Part shown: positions 1-7,487 of the stretch, piece after piece
Numbering within the stretch: the first letter of the stretch is position 1
Layout: every line of letters begins with the position of its first letter
NCBI GenBank assembly: GCA_964395545.1
Contig: CAYNAW010000027.1
Span: 1 to 21,380 of the forward strand
Direction of reading: 5' to 3'
Origin: CAYGVX01 sp964395545
GTDB taxonomy: Archaea > Thermoproteota > Bathyarchaeia > Bathyarchaeales > SOJC01
DNA length: 21,380 nucleotides
Notes under the pieces: generated by a model
What the model was told of the DNA's origin: nothing
The model's database searches: none
Seen by the model: only the letters and a program-made list of their open reading frames with translations
Translations under genes and position numbers: made by a program

Positions 1-119
1 ACCCCCGCATCGATCAACGTCGCCCCCTCAGCGGTCCTCTCAACCAACACGCCATATTCAGCAGACGAAGCACAAAGACTCTGCACTAACTCATAGACCC
101 TCTTGTTCACGCTTAACAC
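1..119 (-). CDS. mch: Methenyl-H4MPT cyclohydrolase, N-terminal fragment (cut by window edge)
   Basis: Only the first 39 codons are present; the rest lies beyond the left edge. The enzyme interconverts 5,10-methenyl- and N5-formyl-tetrahydromethanopterin in the cytoplasm, the third step of the archaeal methyl branch. The fragment reads SVNKRVYELV near its start and ends in EGATLIDAG, which I recognise as the conserved N-terminus of Mch, where a short helix is followed by a G-A-T-x-I-D-x-G strand. I chose GTG at 119 because GGAGGG (134-129) lies 9 nt upstream and the Ser-Val-Asn-Lys motif follows at once; ATG at 158 is in frame but would add 13 residues without family support. It starts 40 bp after fwdC on the same strand, so it is probably the last visible gene of the fwd operon. 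Identification rests on a short stretch, though the context supports it strongly. Confidence 0.82.
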   Translation of the reverse strand, partial: MLSVNKRVYELVQSLCASSAEYGVLVERTAEGATLIDAG

Positions 120-159
120 CCTCAGAAACCCTCCACAAACCGTATGCAGGCACTGCATT

Positions 160-981
160 CTAGAGTAGGATCTCGTAGCTTTTTAAATGCACGTTCACGC
201 CCTTCGCCACATACAGTTTCCCACTCCCATGCTCAGCAAGGTCGCCAACAAACACGTAAAAAGGTCCAGCAAGCTCCTCCCCCTCTGCCTCCACTTTCTC
301 CTTCACGTCATCAATCGTGAAAGTCGGCAAAACCGACGACACGTAACCGCACAAAACTATCTTACCCCCAGTCATGCAAGCTCCCGCTCTGCCCTCAGCA
401 TTGCCTCGCACCACAATAGTGCCCTTCTTCATATGTATGCCCGCAAACTGCCCCGCATTACCAGACACTCTGATAAGCCCCCCTCTCATATGCGACCCAA
501 CCTCGACTCCAGCATTCCCGCGAACCAGAATCGTCCCACCCTGCATGCCCCTGTTGTCTCCACGGTGTATTCCTCCAATATAGTCGCCAACGTTTCCCTC
601 CACCTCGATCATCCCACCTTTCATCGCGGTGCCAAGCCAAGAACCAGCATCGCCGTTCACCACGAGTTTGCCGCCTTCCATCTCCTCACCCGTATGCATC
701 CCCACGTTACCTTTGACAGTTACTTCACCCCCAGTCATGCCTGAGCCAATTCTGCGAACCTTTGAAAGGTCTCCAACAAGGCAAACACTGGTTTCATCTG
801 GACCCCTGCCGCTTTTGCCCTCCACTTCAAACACGTCGCACAAAAGGCATCTACGGTTTCCCTCCCAAAGCTCAAGCTTGGCGATTTCCTCCAGTGATTT
901 CGCAGCAAGCGCGTCGGACGATACGTAGCCGGCGTCAACGGGTACTCTTAGTTCTCGCTTCAAACGAAGTGTCACAGTCAA
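160..981 (-). CDS. fwdC: Formylmethanofuran dehydrogenase subunit C
   Basis: FwdC is the structural beta-helix subunit of the complex that reversibly reduces CO2 to formylmethanofuran; it supports contacts among the other core subunits. The 273-residue protein shows the family hallmark: a run of G-x-x-x-G and G-G-x-x-x-V-x-G-N-x-G repeats from about residue 75 to 215 (for example GGEVTVKGNVG and GGTILVRGNAG), each a turn of a right-handed beta-helix related to the C-terminal domain of glutamate synthase. Length is normal for the family. The start is TTG at 981, chosen because a very strong ribosome site, GGAGGTG (994-988), lies 6 nt upstream; that site overlaps the end of fwdA, whose stop is only 3 bp before this start, so translation is probably coupled. 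It is the fourth gene of the fwdDBAC order. Confidence 0.95.
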   Translation of the reverse strand: MTVTLRLKRELRVPVDAGYVSSDALAAKSLEEIAKLELWEGNRRCLLCDVFEVEGKSGRGPDETSVCLVGDLSKVRRIGSGMTGGEVTVKGNVGMHTGEEMEGGKLVVNGDAGSWLGTAMKGGMIEVEGNVGDYIGGIHRGDNRGMQGGTILVRGNAGVEVGSHMRGGLIRVSGNAGQFAGIHMKKGTIVVRGNAEGRAGACMTGGKIVLCGYVSSVLPTFTIDDVKEKVEAEGEELAGPFYVFVGDLAEHGSGKLYVAKGVNVHLKSYEILL

Positions 982-984
982 CGT

Positions 985-2676
985 TTACACCTCCGCCTGC
1001 ACAACGATGGGAGATGAAGCTGCCAAATAGCGGTCCGCAACAATATAGTTTTCATACTTAACCGTGTAGTAGTCCTCGAAGACTCTCTGAAGCTCCGGCT
1101 CCATCTCCAGAAGGCACGGCGAAGCCTTCACATTAGTCCATATGGTCCTCCCGCCCGCCGACTTGACTACTTCACCGTTCTTCACCACGATTTCTCCATC
1201 TTTGATAGTGTAAGCAGCATGTCCAAAAGCCCGTTTGATCGTCACAGGGTGCTTCGCCAACTCTGTCTTCTCAGGGTCCAAATCATAAACTGCGACGTCC
1301 GCGTCTGCACCTATGCCCAAGTGTCCTTTCGCTGCCAAGCCGAGTGCCCTCGCTGGACCGGCCCTCGTCGCGATTGCCGTCTCGTAGAGCGTGTATTCTC
1401 GGTCCAAGTCAGGCAGCAAAGCCTTACGCCTGGCTCTTCCACTTACTTTCTTCAGAGTTTCGTCTCTGGCTTTTCGGCTCATAAGCCACGTGACGACCTG
1501 TGGGTAAGTTGTGAACGGCGCAGCGTTCGGGTGGTCGGTGGTCAGATAGATTTTCCACGGATCCTTTATCTGAAGAGCCAATTCCAACCCAATCGTCCAC
1601 TGCGTAGCGTGAACATAGCTTTTTCGTTTATAATGAAATGGCACAATTCCTGAGCTGGTCTCTGCTTCGACATCATTGTTTACCCACTTGTTGCCTGTTA
1701 GCTGGTAGAGTATGAATTGGAATGGCCCGTCTGCGGTCATGGTCGTAGTGTCAGTGAATACGATTTGCCCCATGTCTAAAGTAACATGGCTATGCGAGTT
1801 CACGTAGTCAGCGATTTCTTCTGAAGCAGACTTGAAGGTGCGCCAGTCTTCACCTGCGAAGGCACTGAACTGACAGTGAGTCACGTGGATGTTTGGTTTC
1901 CCATCGGTGACCATGTTCTCGACGCACTTCATCGTCTCCAAAGTGGTGGAGTAGTTCCCCGGTTTTCCTAGATTATTGGTATGTACGTGAATTGTGTGGG
2001 GCATGTTGAGGAGTTGGTTGACTTTACATAACCCTTGGACGATTTCGCGAGGAGTTATATCAAAGTTGGGCACAGGGTCGTCGATGTCTCGGACATTTCC
2101 CCCAAAACCCCACGCCTCCAATCCTCCAGGGTTGACGATCTTGACGGCGTAGCCTTTGGTCGCGTTCATTATCCACGCTACGTAGGCGGCGCACTCTTCG
2201 AATTCTCTTTCTTTCAGATGTTCGAGGACGAACCAGTTGCTGCCTAGGAGCGGGTATGAGCCTTTGTCTATCATGGGGGTATCGTTCAATTCTTCGTGCG
2301 TGTGCTTAGCCTTAAGCGGCGGCATTGCTGGGTCCATCACGGTTGTCCATCCCATTCGGGAGTAGCGGTAGCCTGTTGTGAAAGTTGACGGGATTGAGTA
2401 GCCGACGCCGGAGCGGGTGATAGCGGTCTTCGGTTCCACGTCGTTGCGATGGTCTTCGGGTCTGAGAAGTCTGCCGGCGTTAACCTTGGCACCCGCGATG
2501 TGGGAGTGTATATCTACGCCTCCTGGCATCACCACCATGCCAGACGCATTGATTGCTCTTGGTCGCTCGGCCTTCTCTACTATCTTGCCGCCGTAGACGG
2601 CTATGTCCATCCTTTCCCCGTCTATTCTGTTCAATGGGTCATAAACGATTCCGTTTTTGATCAGGAGACCCTTCAT
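985..2676 (-). CDS. fwdA: Formylmethanofuran dehydrogenase subunit A (amidohydrolase)
   Basis: FwdA condenses formate, delivered by an internal channel from FwdB, with methanofuran to give formylmethanofuran. It belongs to the dinuclear-metal amidohydrolase superfamily. The 563-residue protein carries the expected residues: an H-x-H pair at about 57-59 within GVDIHSHIAGAKVN, a lysine at about 179 in YAVKIVNPGG that would be carboxylated to bridge the metals, histidines near 230-232 (HVH) and 267 (VTHCQF), and the catalytic aspartate at about 381 in TTDHPNAAPF. The C-terminal part (about 430-500) is the usual small beta domain of amidohydrolases. The ATG at 2676 follows the fwdB stop by 4 bp, with GGAAGGT just upstream overlapping the fwdB end. 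All catalytic positions known from the methanogen enzyme appear intact, so it should be active. Confidence 0.97.
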   Translation of the reverse strand: MKGLLIKNGIVYDPLNRIDGERMDIAVYGGKIVEKAERPRAINASGMVVMPGGVDIHSHIAGAKVNAGRLLRPEDHRNDVEPKTAITRSGVGYSIPSTFTTGYRYSRMGWTTVMDPAMPPLKAKHTHEELNDTPMIDKGSYPLLGSNWFVLEHLKEREFEECAAYVAWIMNATKGYAVKIVNPGGLEAWGFGGNVRDIDDPVPNFDITPREIVQGLCKVNQLLNMPHTIHVHTNNLGKPGNYSTTLETMKCVENMVTDGKPNIHVTHCQFSAFAGEDWRTFKSASEEIADYVNSHSHVTLDMGQIVFTDTTTMTADGPFQFILYQLTGNKWVNNDVEAETSSGIVPFHYKRKSYVHATQWTIGLELALQIKDPWKIYLTTDHPNAAPFTTYPQVVTWLMSRKARDETLKKVSGRARRKALLPDLDREYTLYETAIATRAGPARALGLAAKGHLGIGADADVAVYDLDPEKTELAKHPVTIKRAFGHAAYTIKDGEIVVKNGEVVKSAGGRTIWTNVKASPCLLEMEPELQRVFEDYYTVKYENYIVADRYLAASSPIVVQAEV

Positions 2677-2680
2677 CAGG

Positions 2681-4129
2681 TTACCTTCCGCGCTGTCGTC
2701 TTATCCGCTTCACTTGTCGCAGAATTCGTAGCAGAATGTCGCGATCAGATAAGCATGAACGTGGGGGTGAAACCACTTTTTTCAGGGGCAAGGGAACGCG
2801 GTCCATGCGGTAGGCTGTTCCTTCGGTTTCGATTCCCGCAAACGCGGAGGGGAACACTACATCAGCCATCATGGTTGTTGGCGAGACAACTGGGTCGATG
2901 GCTATGATAGGATGTTTCACCATGTTTCTGACAGCCTCTCGGGGGAGATTCGAAACGGGATCCGACGCAACGATTAGGCTCGCGTCCGCCTCGTCATTGC
3001 ACAGAATGTCGACCACGGAAGTCTCACCTGGGTTGTAGCGTGGATAACCTTTTGAGAAGTCTACAGCGAAGGGATAACCTGTCTGCCATGTAGAAACAAT
3101 GTTGGCTCCTGCGACGTTGAAGTGCCCGCGCATGGGCATGATAACGAATTTGGTGTGATAATTTAGATCACGAGTCAGAGCGATTGCGGCGTCGATGTTC
3201 TGGTGTTTTCCAGCGCTCATCGTCAGTCCCACACCGAAGAATATGACCCCGAATTTGCATCCCACCATCGCGTCTGCGAGATCCTCCAACAAATCCACTG
3301 GCACTCCTGCAACCCGTTCAACTTCAAGCTCCTCGTTCTTGATCAGCATACGAAGGGCGTGGAGAAGCTCGAAATCCTTGTTAGGCTCAACTTGAACGAA
3401 GAAGTCAGCAAGTTCTGCGGAGCGCGTCTTCCTAACGTCGACGACTATGGCTTTCCGCCCTCCGGCTTCGAATTCCGGGGGCAGCTTTGATCCTGAGATA
3501 GCTGGAAGGGAGGTCTCCCTCATCAACACGAGCTTAGATGCCCTATTCAGCCGCTTCTTACCTAGAACTCCCCTCAAACGGGCAATGTAATGCTCCCATT
3601 CGCTTTCTTGGAAACGTCCCTCTGAAAAGGAGGTGTAGCGTTCCATATGTCGCGGATGGGCGCTGTATGGGTCGCTTGCCCAGTAAATTATTAGATCAGC
3701 ACGATGGCGAATCTGGCCAAGCGTACAGGTGGGGACACCGACATTCTGGATGCCGAGTATTGATGGGCCGTGGCACACAGTGGAGGTGTTATCGATGACT
3801 CCGCCGATTTCTTCGGCCAGCTCCAATCCCACTCGAATAGCCTCACAGCTTGTGCAGCTCCAGCCATAAAGGAGTGGATAGGAAGCGTCAGCGAGGATTT
3901 GAGCACTTTTTTCTACTGCCTCGCTGGTGGAGACTTGAACAAACTCGTCTCCCTTTCTGAGGAGCGGTTTTATGTTTCTGTGTCTGACGTTTGTAAATTC
4001 TTTGAATTTCGCTTCGCTGACAGCGCATGCGTTCTTAACGTCTTCTATGGTGTTTTTCTTGACGGTCACTTCAAGGTCGTCGCAGAGTGTCCCGCATAAA
4101 GGACACGTTACATTTCTGATTGTCGGCAT
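2681..4129 (-). CDS. fwdB: Formylmethanofuran dehydrogenase subunit B (Mo/W catalytic subunit)
   Basis: FwdB reduces CO2 to formate at a tungsto- or molybdopterin centre and carries one [4Fe-4S] cluster. The N-terminal cysteines at residues 9, 12, 16 (CPLCGTLC) and 34 fit the cluster ligands. Cys119, in NTSTVCHGPS, aligns with the metal ligand of the methanogen enzyme; the codon is cysteine, not selenocysteine, and His120 follows. The C-terminus has the usual SDPVSNLPREA and FPSAFAGIETEGTAYRMD motifs. The protein is 482 residues, about 50 longer than the methanogen subunit as I remember it. The extra length seems to sit at about 172-225, between the YTSFSEG segment and RKAIVVDVRKT, and is rich in Arg/Lys/Leu/Ser. 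ATG at 4129 lies 2 bp after the fwdD stop. The electron-supplying polyferredoxin and the tungsten/molybdenum choice cannot be read here. Confidence 0.95.
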   Translation of the reverse strand: MPTIRNVTCPLCGTLCDDLEVTVKKNTIEDVKNACAVSEAKFKEFTNVRHRNIKPLLRKGDEFVQVSTSEAVEKSAQILADASYPLLYGWSCTSCEAIRVGLELAEEIGGVIDNTSTVCHGPSILGIQNVGVPTCTLGQIRHRADLIIYWASDPYSAHPRHMERYTSFSEGRFQESEWEHYIARLRGVLGKKRLNRASKLVLMRETSLPAISGSKLPPEFEAGGRKAIVVDVRKTRSAELADFFVQVEPNKDFELLHALRMLIKNEELEVERVAGVPVDLLEDLADAMVGCKFGVIFFGVGLTMSAGKHQNIDAAIALTRDLNYHTKFVIMPMRGHFNVAGANIVSTWQTGYPFAVDFSKGYPRYNPGETSVVDILCNDEADASLIVASDPVSNLPREAVRNMVKHPIIAIDPVVSPTTMMADVVFPSAFAGIETEGTAYRMDRVPLPLKKVVSPPRSCLSDRDILLRILRQVKRIRRQRGR

Positions 4130-4131
4130 AG

Positions 4132-4530
4132 CTAATCTTTTCCGAAGATATGTTTGAGGAGCTGTGGAATGTTTTGCACATGTTCTGTCGGTGCTGGTTC
4201 GATCTCTGCCTCAATCCCTTTGAAGGAAGGCATTCCTGTGCCATGAGTCTTAGGGTCAGCAATAATGTTCACCCAGAGCCCATATGGCATAAAAACGATG
4301 TCTGCATGAGGAGCCCGTTTGGACACCTTAGCTTTGACTACCACTGCTCCGTGCTTTGTGGACACTTTCACGTTGGAGTTCTCCTTGACTCCTAATTCCT
4401 CTAGGTCTCGCGGGTCTATTTCGCAGATTGCCACGCTTTCAAGATAAGCCTCTGAGAGTTTGCTGTGCTCTTTCGTGACGCCTTGGTCGATTGTTCTTCC
4501 GCTTATAAGAGTGACCTTCTTTCTGGGCAA
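4132..4530 (-). CDS. fwdD: Formylmethanofuran dehydrogenase subunit D (molybdopterin-binding)
   Basis: FwdD is the small molybdopterin-dinucleotide-binding partner of FwdB, equivalent to the C-terminal domain of formate dehydrogenase-type catalytic subunits. It begins RKKVTLISGRTIDQG and contains the typical double-psi beta-barrel strands ending in MPYGLWVNIIADPKTHGTGMPSFKG when read in two pieces (VFMPYGLWVN, then THGTGMPSFKG), the region that contacts the cofactor. I place the start at TTG 4530: AGGAGG (4542-4537) lies 6 nt upstream and the resulting 132 residues match the usual length of about 130. A longer frame reaches an ATG at 4602, but its extra 24 residues are basic and unlike the family and it has no good ribosome site. 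It is the first gene of the operon, and fwdB starts 2 bp after its stop. Confidence 0.93.
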   Translation of the reverse strand: MPRKKVTLISGRTIDQGVTKEHSKLSEAYLESVAICEIDPRDLEELGVKENSNVKVSTKHGAVVVKAKVSKRAPHADIVFMPYGLWVNIIADPKTHGTGMPSFKGIEAEIEPAPTEHVQNIPQLLKHIFGKD

Positions 4531-4536
4531 CGTTAT

Positions 4537-4542
4537 CCTCCT
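4537..4542 (-). promoter_or_regulatory. Ribosome binding site that sets the fwdD start
   Basis: AGGAGG on the minus strand, 6 nt before TTG 4530. It is a near-ideal Shine-Dalgarno match and decides for the TTG start over the upstream ATG at 4602. Confidence 0.8.
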
Positions 4543-4718
4543 GCGACATTTCCTTATAGTTTGAAGGCAGTGGTTCTTAAGGAGTTTTCCATCCCTAGTC
4601 ATTATTCTACTTACATCGTTTGTCTGCAGAACTCAGCAACTACGCCCTAGCATCAGAAGCACTAGTAAGTGAATTGAGTGTTTTGCATAGGTTGCAAGAA
4701 GCTCGAAGATGGACAACA

Positions 4719-4728
4719 CTTTAATAAA
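4719..4728 (+). promoter_or_regulatory. TATA box of the CBS/zinc-ribbon gene
   Basis: CTTTAATAAA fits an archaeal TATA element. A start of transcription about 27 bp on, near 4750, leaves a 15-nt leader that includes GAGGTG (4754-4759), 5 nt before the GTG start at 4765. This argues against an upstream in-frame GTG at 4678, which would lie ahead of the promoter. Confidence 0.6.
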
Positions 4729-4764
4729 CCCACAGTTTTATTCTCGTATGAGCGAGGTGGCGCG

Positions 4765-5343
4765 GTGTCTGAATTCGGGTTGAGAACGCGGATGCTCGTC
4801 AAAGACGTCATGTCCAGTCCCGTGATTACTGTAGATGAGACGGAGACTGTGAACAAGGTGGCTCGGCACATGGATACGCACCAGTTGGGCTGCGTTATCG
4901 TGACTGATAAAGATGGAAAACCCATCGGGATAATCACTGAGAAGGACCTGATAACAAGGGTCTTAGCGAAGAACAAGATGCCGAGCAGACTCAAGGCAAA
5001 GGAAGTAATGACAACACCACTGATCACTATCAGCCCTGATGAGACACTTAGTAACACGGCAAGGCAGATGAGCAGGCTGAACGTGAGAAGACTGGGCGTG
5101 GTGTACAAGGGAGACCTTGTTGGACTCATCTCAAGCAAGGACATCCTAGCAGTAACACCCGAGCTTCTGGAAACGATTCAGGAGAGGGCACGCATAGAAA
5201 GCGGTACCATGGAGGAAACTCTGGAGACTTCTCCGTTAGCAGGATACTGTGACAGATGTGGCCAATGGTCAAGTCGACTCAAGGAAATCGAAGGCGAATT
5301 CCGATGCGAAGACTGCCGCGTGGAAGATCAGAAGGAATATTAG
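4765..5343 (+). CDS. CBS-domain pair protein with C-terminal zinc ribbon
   Basis: A 192-residue soluble protein. Residues about 13-68 (VKDVMSSPVITVDE ... GIITEKDLI) and 79-132 (KEVMTTPLITISPDE ... GLISSKDIL) form a Bateman module, a tandem CBS pair that typically binds adenosyl ligands such as AMP, ATP or S-adenosylmethionine. The tail holds C-D-R-C (162-165) and C-E-D-C (181-184), a probable zinc ribbon. CBS plus zinc-ribbon proteins are widespread in archaea and are suspected regulators, but no specific function is established for this one. I chose GTG 4765 because of its GAGGTG site and TATA box. It is transcribed away from the fwd operon from a shared 234-bp intergenic region, so a role in sensing energy state near central carbon genes is possible but only inferred. 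Dihydroorotase follows on the same strand after 269 bp with its own promoter. Confidence 0.85.
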   Translation: MSEFGLRTRMLVKDVMSSPVITVDETETVNKVARHMDTHQLGCVIVTDKDGKPIGIITEKDLITRVLAKNKMPSRLKAKEVMTTPLITISPDETLSNTARQMSRLNVRRLGVVYKGDLVGLISSKDILAVTPELLETIQERARIESGTMEETLETSPLAGYCDRCGQWSSRLKEIEGEFRCEDCRVEDQKEY

Positions 5344-5520
5344 AACACTTAATCCGCTGAAGAGAGACGGCGACCGGCTCCTCGGATTTTGTTCACCTGA
5401 ACCAGTAATCGCCTCCTCAGGACCGGATGATTGCACAAGAAAGCTCGCGGTTCACCATGCTTGCGAAGGGAGGGCTGAACATTCAAGCTTTCACACTTTT
5501 GACAAGTTGAACCGCAAGCA

Positions 5521-5550
5521 AAAAAGACTGAAAAAGACTGAAAAGGACTG
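5521..5550 (+). repeat. Three 10-bp tandem repeats upstream of the dihydroorotase TATA box
   Basis: Copies are AAAAAGACTG (5521-5530), AAAAAGACTG (5531-5540) and AAAAGGACTG (5541-5550). The third abuts the TATA element at 5551. The 10-bp period is close to one helical turn, so the A-tracts would face the same side of the DNA. The stretch before it (5344-5520) shows no gene or RNA that I can support. Confidence 0.9.
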
Positions 5551-5560
5551 AATATATAAC
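5551..5560 (+). promoter_or_regulatory. TATA box of dihydroorotase gene
   Basis: AATATATAAC is a strong archaeal TATA element. Transcription would begin near 5580, about 33 nt before the TTG start at 5613, and include the GGGTGA ribosome site at 5598-5603. Confidence 0.7.
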
Positions 5561-5612
5561 TACTTGGAGGCAACATAACGCGTTGAGGCGGAGAGGCGGG
5601 TGAAAGAAAACC

Positions 5613-6950
5613 TTGGCGGTTGACCTAGTTCTGCACAGTGCAAAGGTATTTGTTGATGAGGACGTTGTGGAGGGTGGAGTTGGTATTGAAGGGGGCAAGA
5701 TTGTTGAGGTTGCTAAGGACTCAAACCTTCCTTCTGGCGTCGCTGAAGTCGACTTAAAAGGATGCTTGATACTCCCAGGGTTGATTGACGTTCACGTTCA
5801 TTTGCGCGGTCAAATGCAAGCTTACAAAGAAGACTTCTTGACGGGGACGACAGCCGCAGTCGCCGGTGGCATAACCACTGTTCTGGACATGCCTAACAAT
5901 CAGCCAGTCACAATGGATCCTTCGTCGTTAAGAAAGAGAGCGCGAGCTGCTGCACCTAACATACTTGCGAACGTTGGATTCTTCTCTGCCTTCCCAAAAA
6001 GCGAGGAGGAAGTCGACGAAGTTGCTGCTGCAGGGGCGACTGCGTTCAAACTCTACCTCAACAATCAAATCGGCGGGGTCGACATAGATGACGACAAAGC
6101 CTTGGTACATGCTTTCAAAAGAACGAGTGCCGTTGGAATACCCGTTGCGGTTCATGCAGAAGACAAGAACACGATAGATACCCTCGGTGCGGCTGAAAGA
6201 GAGCTCGGGCATAACGACGTCGAGGCTTATTTGAAGACTCACTCGCCCGAAGTAGAAGCCAAGGCTATTGAAAGAACCCTTGCACTTGTGGGCAAATCAA
6301 ACGCGCAAATTCATTTCTGCCACGTGAGCTCAGAGAAGTCAGTCACAATGATAAATAACGCGAGAGAGAAGGGGTTGCAAGTTAGTTGTGAGATAACGCC
6401 ACACCACTTGTTACTGGCTTCGAAAGAGCTGAAACAGAAGGGCACGATAATGCTGACCGACCCACCTGTTAGACAACGACACATTGCGGACAAGCTTTGG
6501 AATGCCCTGCACAACGGGCACATAGACCTCATCGCATCCGATCATGCACCACATCTAGTAACTGAAAAGCAGGCAGAATCAGTCTGGGACGTGAAACCGG
6601 GAATCCCGGGGCTGGAGACTCTTCTACCGTTGCTTCTAACAAAAGTCAATGATAGACAGCTTACCATAGCCGAGCTCGTCAAGTTGACGTCCGAGAAACC
6701 AGCAGAAATATTCCGCCTCCCACTGGAGGGACATGTCAAAGAGGGCTACAATGCGAACCTTACAATCGTCGATTTGCATAAGAGGGGAATCATAGAGGCG
6801 GCGAAGTTTAACTCGAAGGCAAAGTATTCTCCTTTCGACGGCTGGAGAGTGCATGGCATGCCTGTAAAGACGATTGTTAACGGACAGGTAGTTATGGACG
6901 AGGGGGAGATAGTCGGTGCATCTGGGGCAGGCAGGGTACTACGTGGTTAA
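5613..6950 (+). CDS. pyrC: Dihydroorotase
   Basis: This amidohydrolase cyclises carbamoyl-aspartate to dihydroorotate in pyrimidine biosynthesis. The 445-residue protein has the family landmarks in order: the zinc H-x-H with substrate arginine in GLIDVHVHLRG (about residue 60), GGITTVLDMPNN (about 88-99), FKLYLNNQ (about 145), VAVHAED (about 175), FCHVSSEKS (about 235), CEITPHHL (about 260) and the catalytic SDHAPH (about 309). It fits the long class I (PyrC/AllB-like) group. Allantoinase or hydantoinase is the main alternative, but the H-V-H-L-R plus MPNN pair favours dihydroorotase. The start is TTG 5613, with GGGTGA 9 nt upstream. No other pyrimidine gene is nearby, so it is a lone gene with its own promoter. 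It ends 17 bp from the convergent acetyltransferase gene. Confidence 0.92.
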   Translation: MAVDLVLHSAKVFVDEDVVEGGVGIEGGKIVEVAKDSNLPSGVAEVDLKGCLILPGLIDVHVHLRGQMQAYKEDFLTGTTAAVAGGITTVLDMPNNQPVTMDPSSLRKRARAAAPNILANVGFFSAFPKSEEEVDEVAAAGATAFKLYLNNQIGGVDIDDDKALVHAFKRTSAVGIPVAVHAEDKNTIDTLGAAERELGHNDVEAYLKTHSPEVEAKAIERTLALVGKSNAQIHFCHVSSEKSVTMINNAREKGLQVSCEITPHHLLLASKELKQKGTIMLTDPPVRQRHIADKLWNALHNGHIDLIASDHAPHLVTEKQAESVWDVKPGIPGLETLLPLLLTKVNDRQLTIAELVKLTSEKPAEIFRLPLEGHVKEGYNANLTIVDLHKRGIIEAAKFNSKAKYSPFDGWRVHGMPVKTIVNGQVVMDEGEIVGASGAGRVLRG

Positions 6951-6967
6951 GCTCTGAAGAAAGTGGG

Positions 6968-7408
6968 TTAAACATCCTCGCTTCTGCGTTTGGAGAAATA
7001 GAGGATTTCTCGGTGTGTCTTGTATCCTAGCTTCTGGAATAGGTTCAGGGACTTTTCATTAGGAGTTTCGATTAGTGCACAGAATATCGTTGCGCCCCGC
7101 TTCTCCAGCGCTGTCTCCACCGCTGTGACGAGGTGCTGAGCGACTCCGCGCCGCCAGTATTCCGGGTCAACAGCCAAGCGGTTTATCCATCCCTTCATTC
7201 TCCCATCATAACTTCCTATCACAGTTCCGACAAGCCTCTTCAGGTGGAAGGCACCAATGAACAAATCCGGAAAGGCAGCCATCTGCTTTTCGACTGCTTT
7301 ACTGCTATCCCTTCCCCTGGGCCTATAGGGCAAGCCCGCACGTTTCCAAAGCTCAACTATCGAATTATAATCTGCAATCGTTAAGGTACGCACATCTAAA
7401 GGCTTCAA
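6968..7408 (-). CDS. GNAT-family N-acetyltransferase
   Basis: A 146-residue GCN5-related acetyltransferase that would move an acetyl group from acetyl-CoA to an unknown amine. The acetyl-CoA motif is visible as INRLAVDPEYWRRGVAQHLV: a beta-strand, then the pyrophosphate-binding R-R-G-V-A loop and helix. The C-terminal strand-helix pair (CALIETPNEKSLNLFQKLGY) is also typical of RimI-like members. The in-frame TTG at 7441 would add 11 residues, but the TATA box at 7449-7456 predicts transcription from about 7426, downstream of it. TTG 7408 has GAGGAG (7421-7416) 7 nt ahead, so I use that start. Substrate is not predictable from the sequence, and no partner gene is apparent. Confidence 0.85.
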   Translation of the reverse strand: MKPLDVRTLTIADYNSIVELWKRAGLPYRPRGRDSSKAVEKQMAAFPDLFIGAFHLKRLVGTVIGSYDGRMKGWINRLAVDPEYWRRGVAQHLVTAVETALEKRGATIFCALIETPNEKSLNLFQKLGYKTHREILYFSKRRSEDV

Positions 7409-7448
7409 GTACGAGCTCCTCGCGTTCCAAAGCACACTCAAAGCTTCT

Positions 7449-7456
7449 TTTATAAA
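7449..7456. promoter_or_regulatory. Palindromic TATA box between GNAT gene and methyltransferase remnant
   Basis: TTTATAAA is perfectly palindromic. On the minus strand it predicts a start near 7426, serving the acetyltransferase; on the plus strand near 7479, just before the methyltransferase remnant whose reading frame opens at TTG 7488. It may have been a shared bidirectional element. Confidence 0.55.
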
Positions 7457-7487
7457 TTCGTTATTGAGACTTTACCTGTGAGGTGTC

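Noticed and set aside
458..744. Long plus-strand frames opposite fwdC, and similar frames opposite the thermosome and fttA
   Set aside because: They are antisense shadows of strongly coding genes, with odd residue composition and no ribosome sites or family motifs.
4531..4602. An N-terminal extension of fwdD starting at ATG 4602
   Set aside because: The 24 extra residues are basic and unlike the family, and AGGAGG with a TTG start at 4530 gives the usual length.
4678..4764. An upstream GTG start of the CBS gene with a C-I-G-C motif
   Set aside because: A TATA box lies inside this stretch at 4719-4728, and a better ribosome site precedes GTG 4765; the cysteines look like chance.
5344..5520. 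A possible small RNA between the CBS gene and pyrC, with short palindromes such as GTTCACCTGAAC (5391-5402)
   Set aside because: No tRNA fold, no C/D or H/ACA box pattern and no long stem could be supported by eye.
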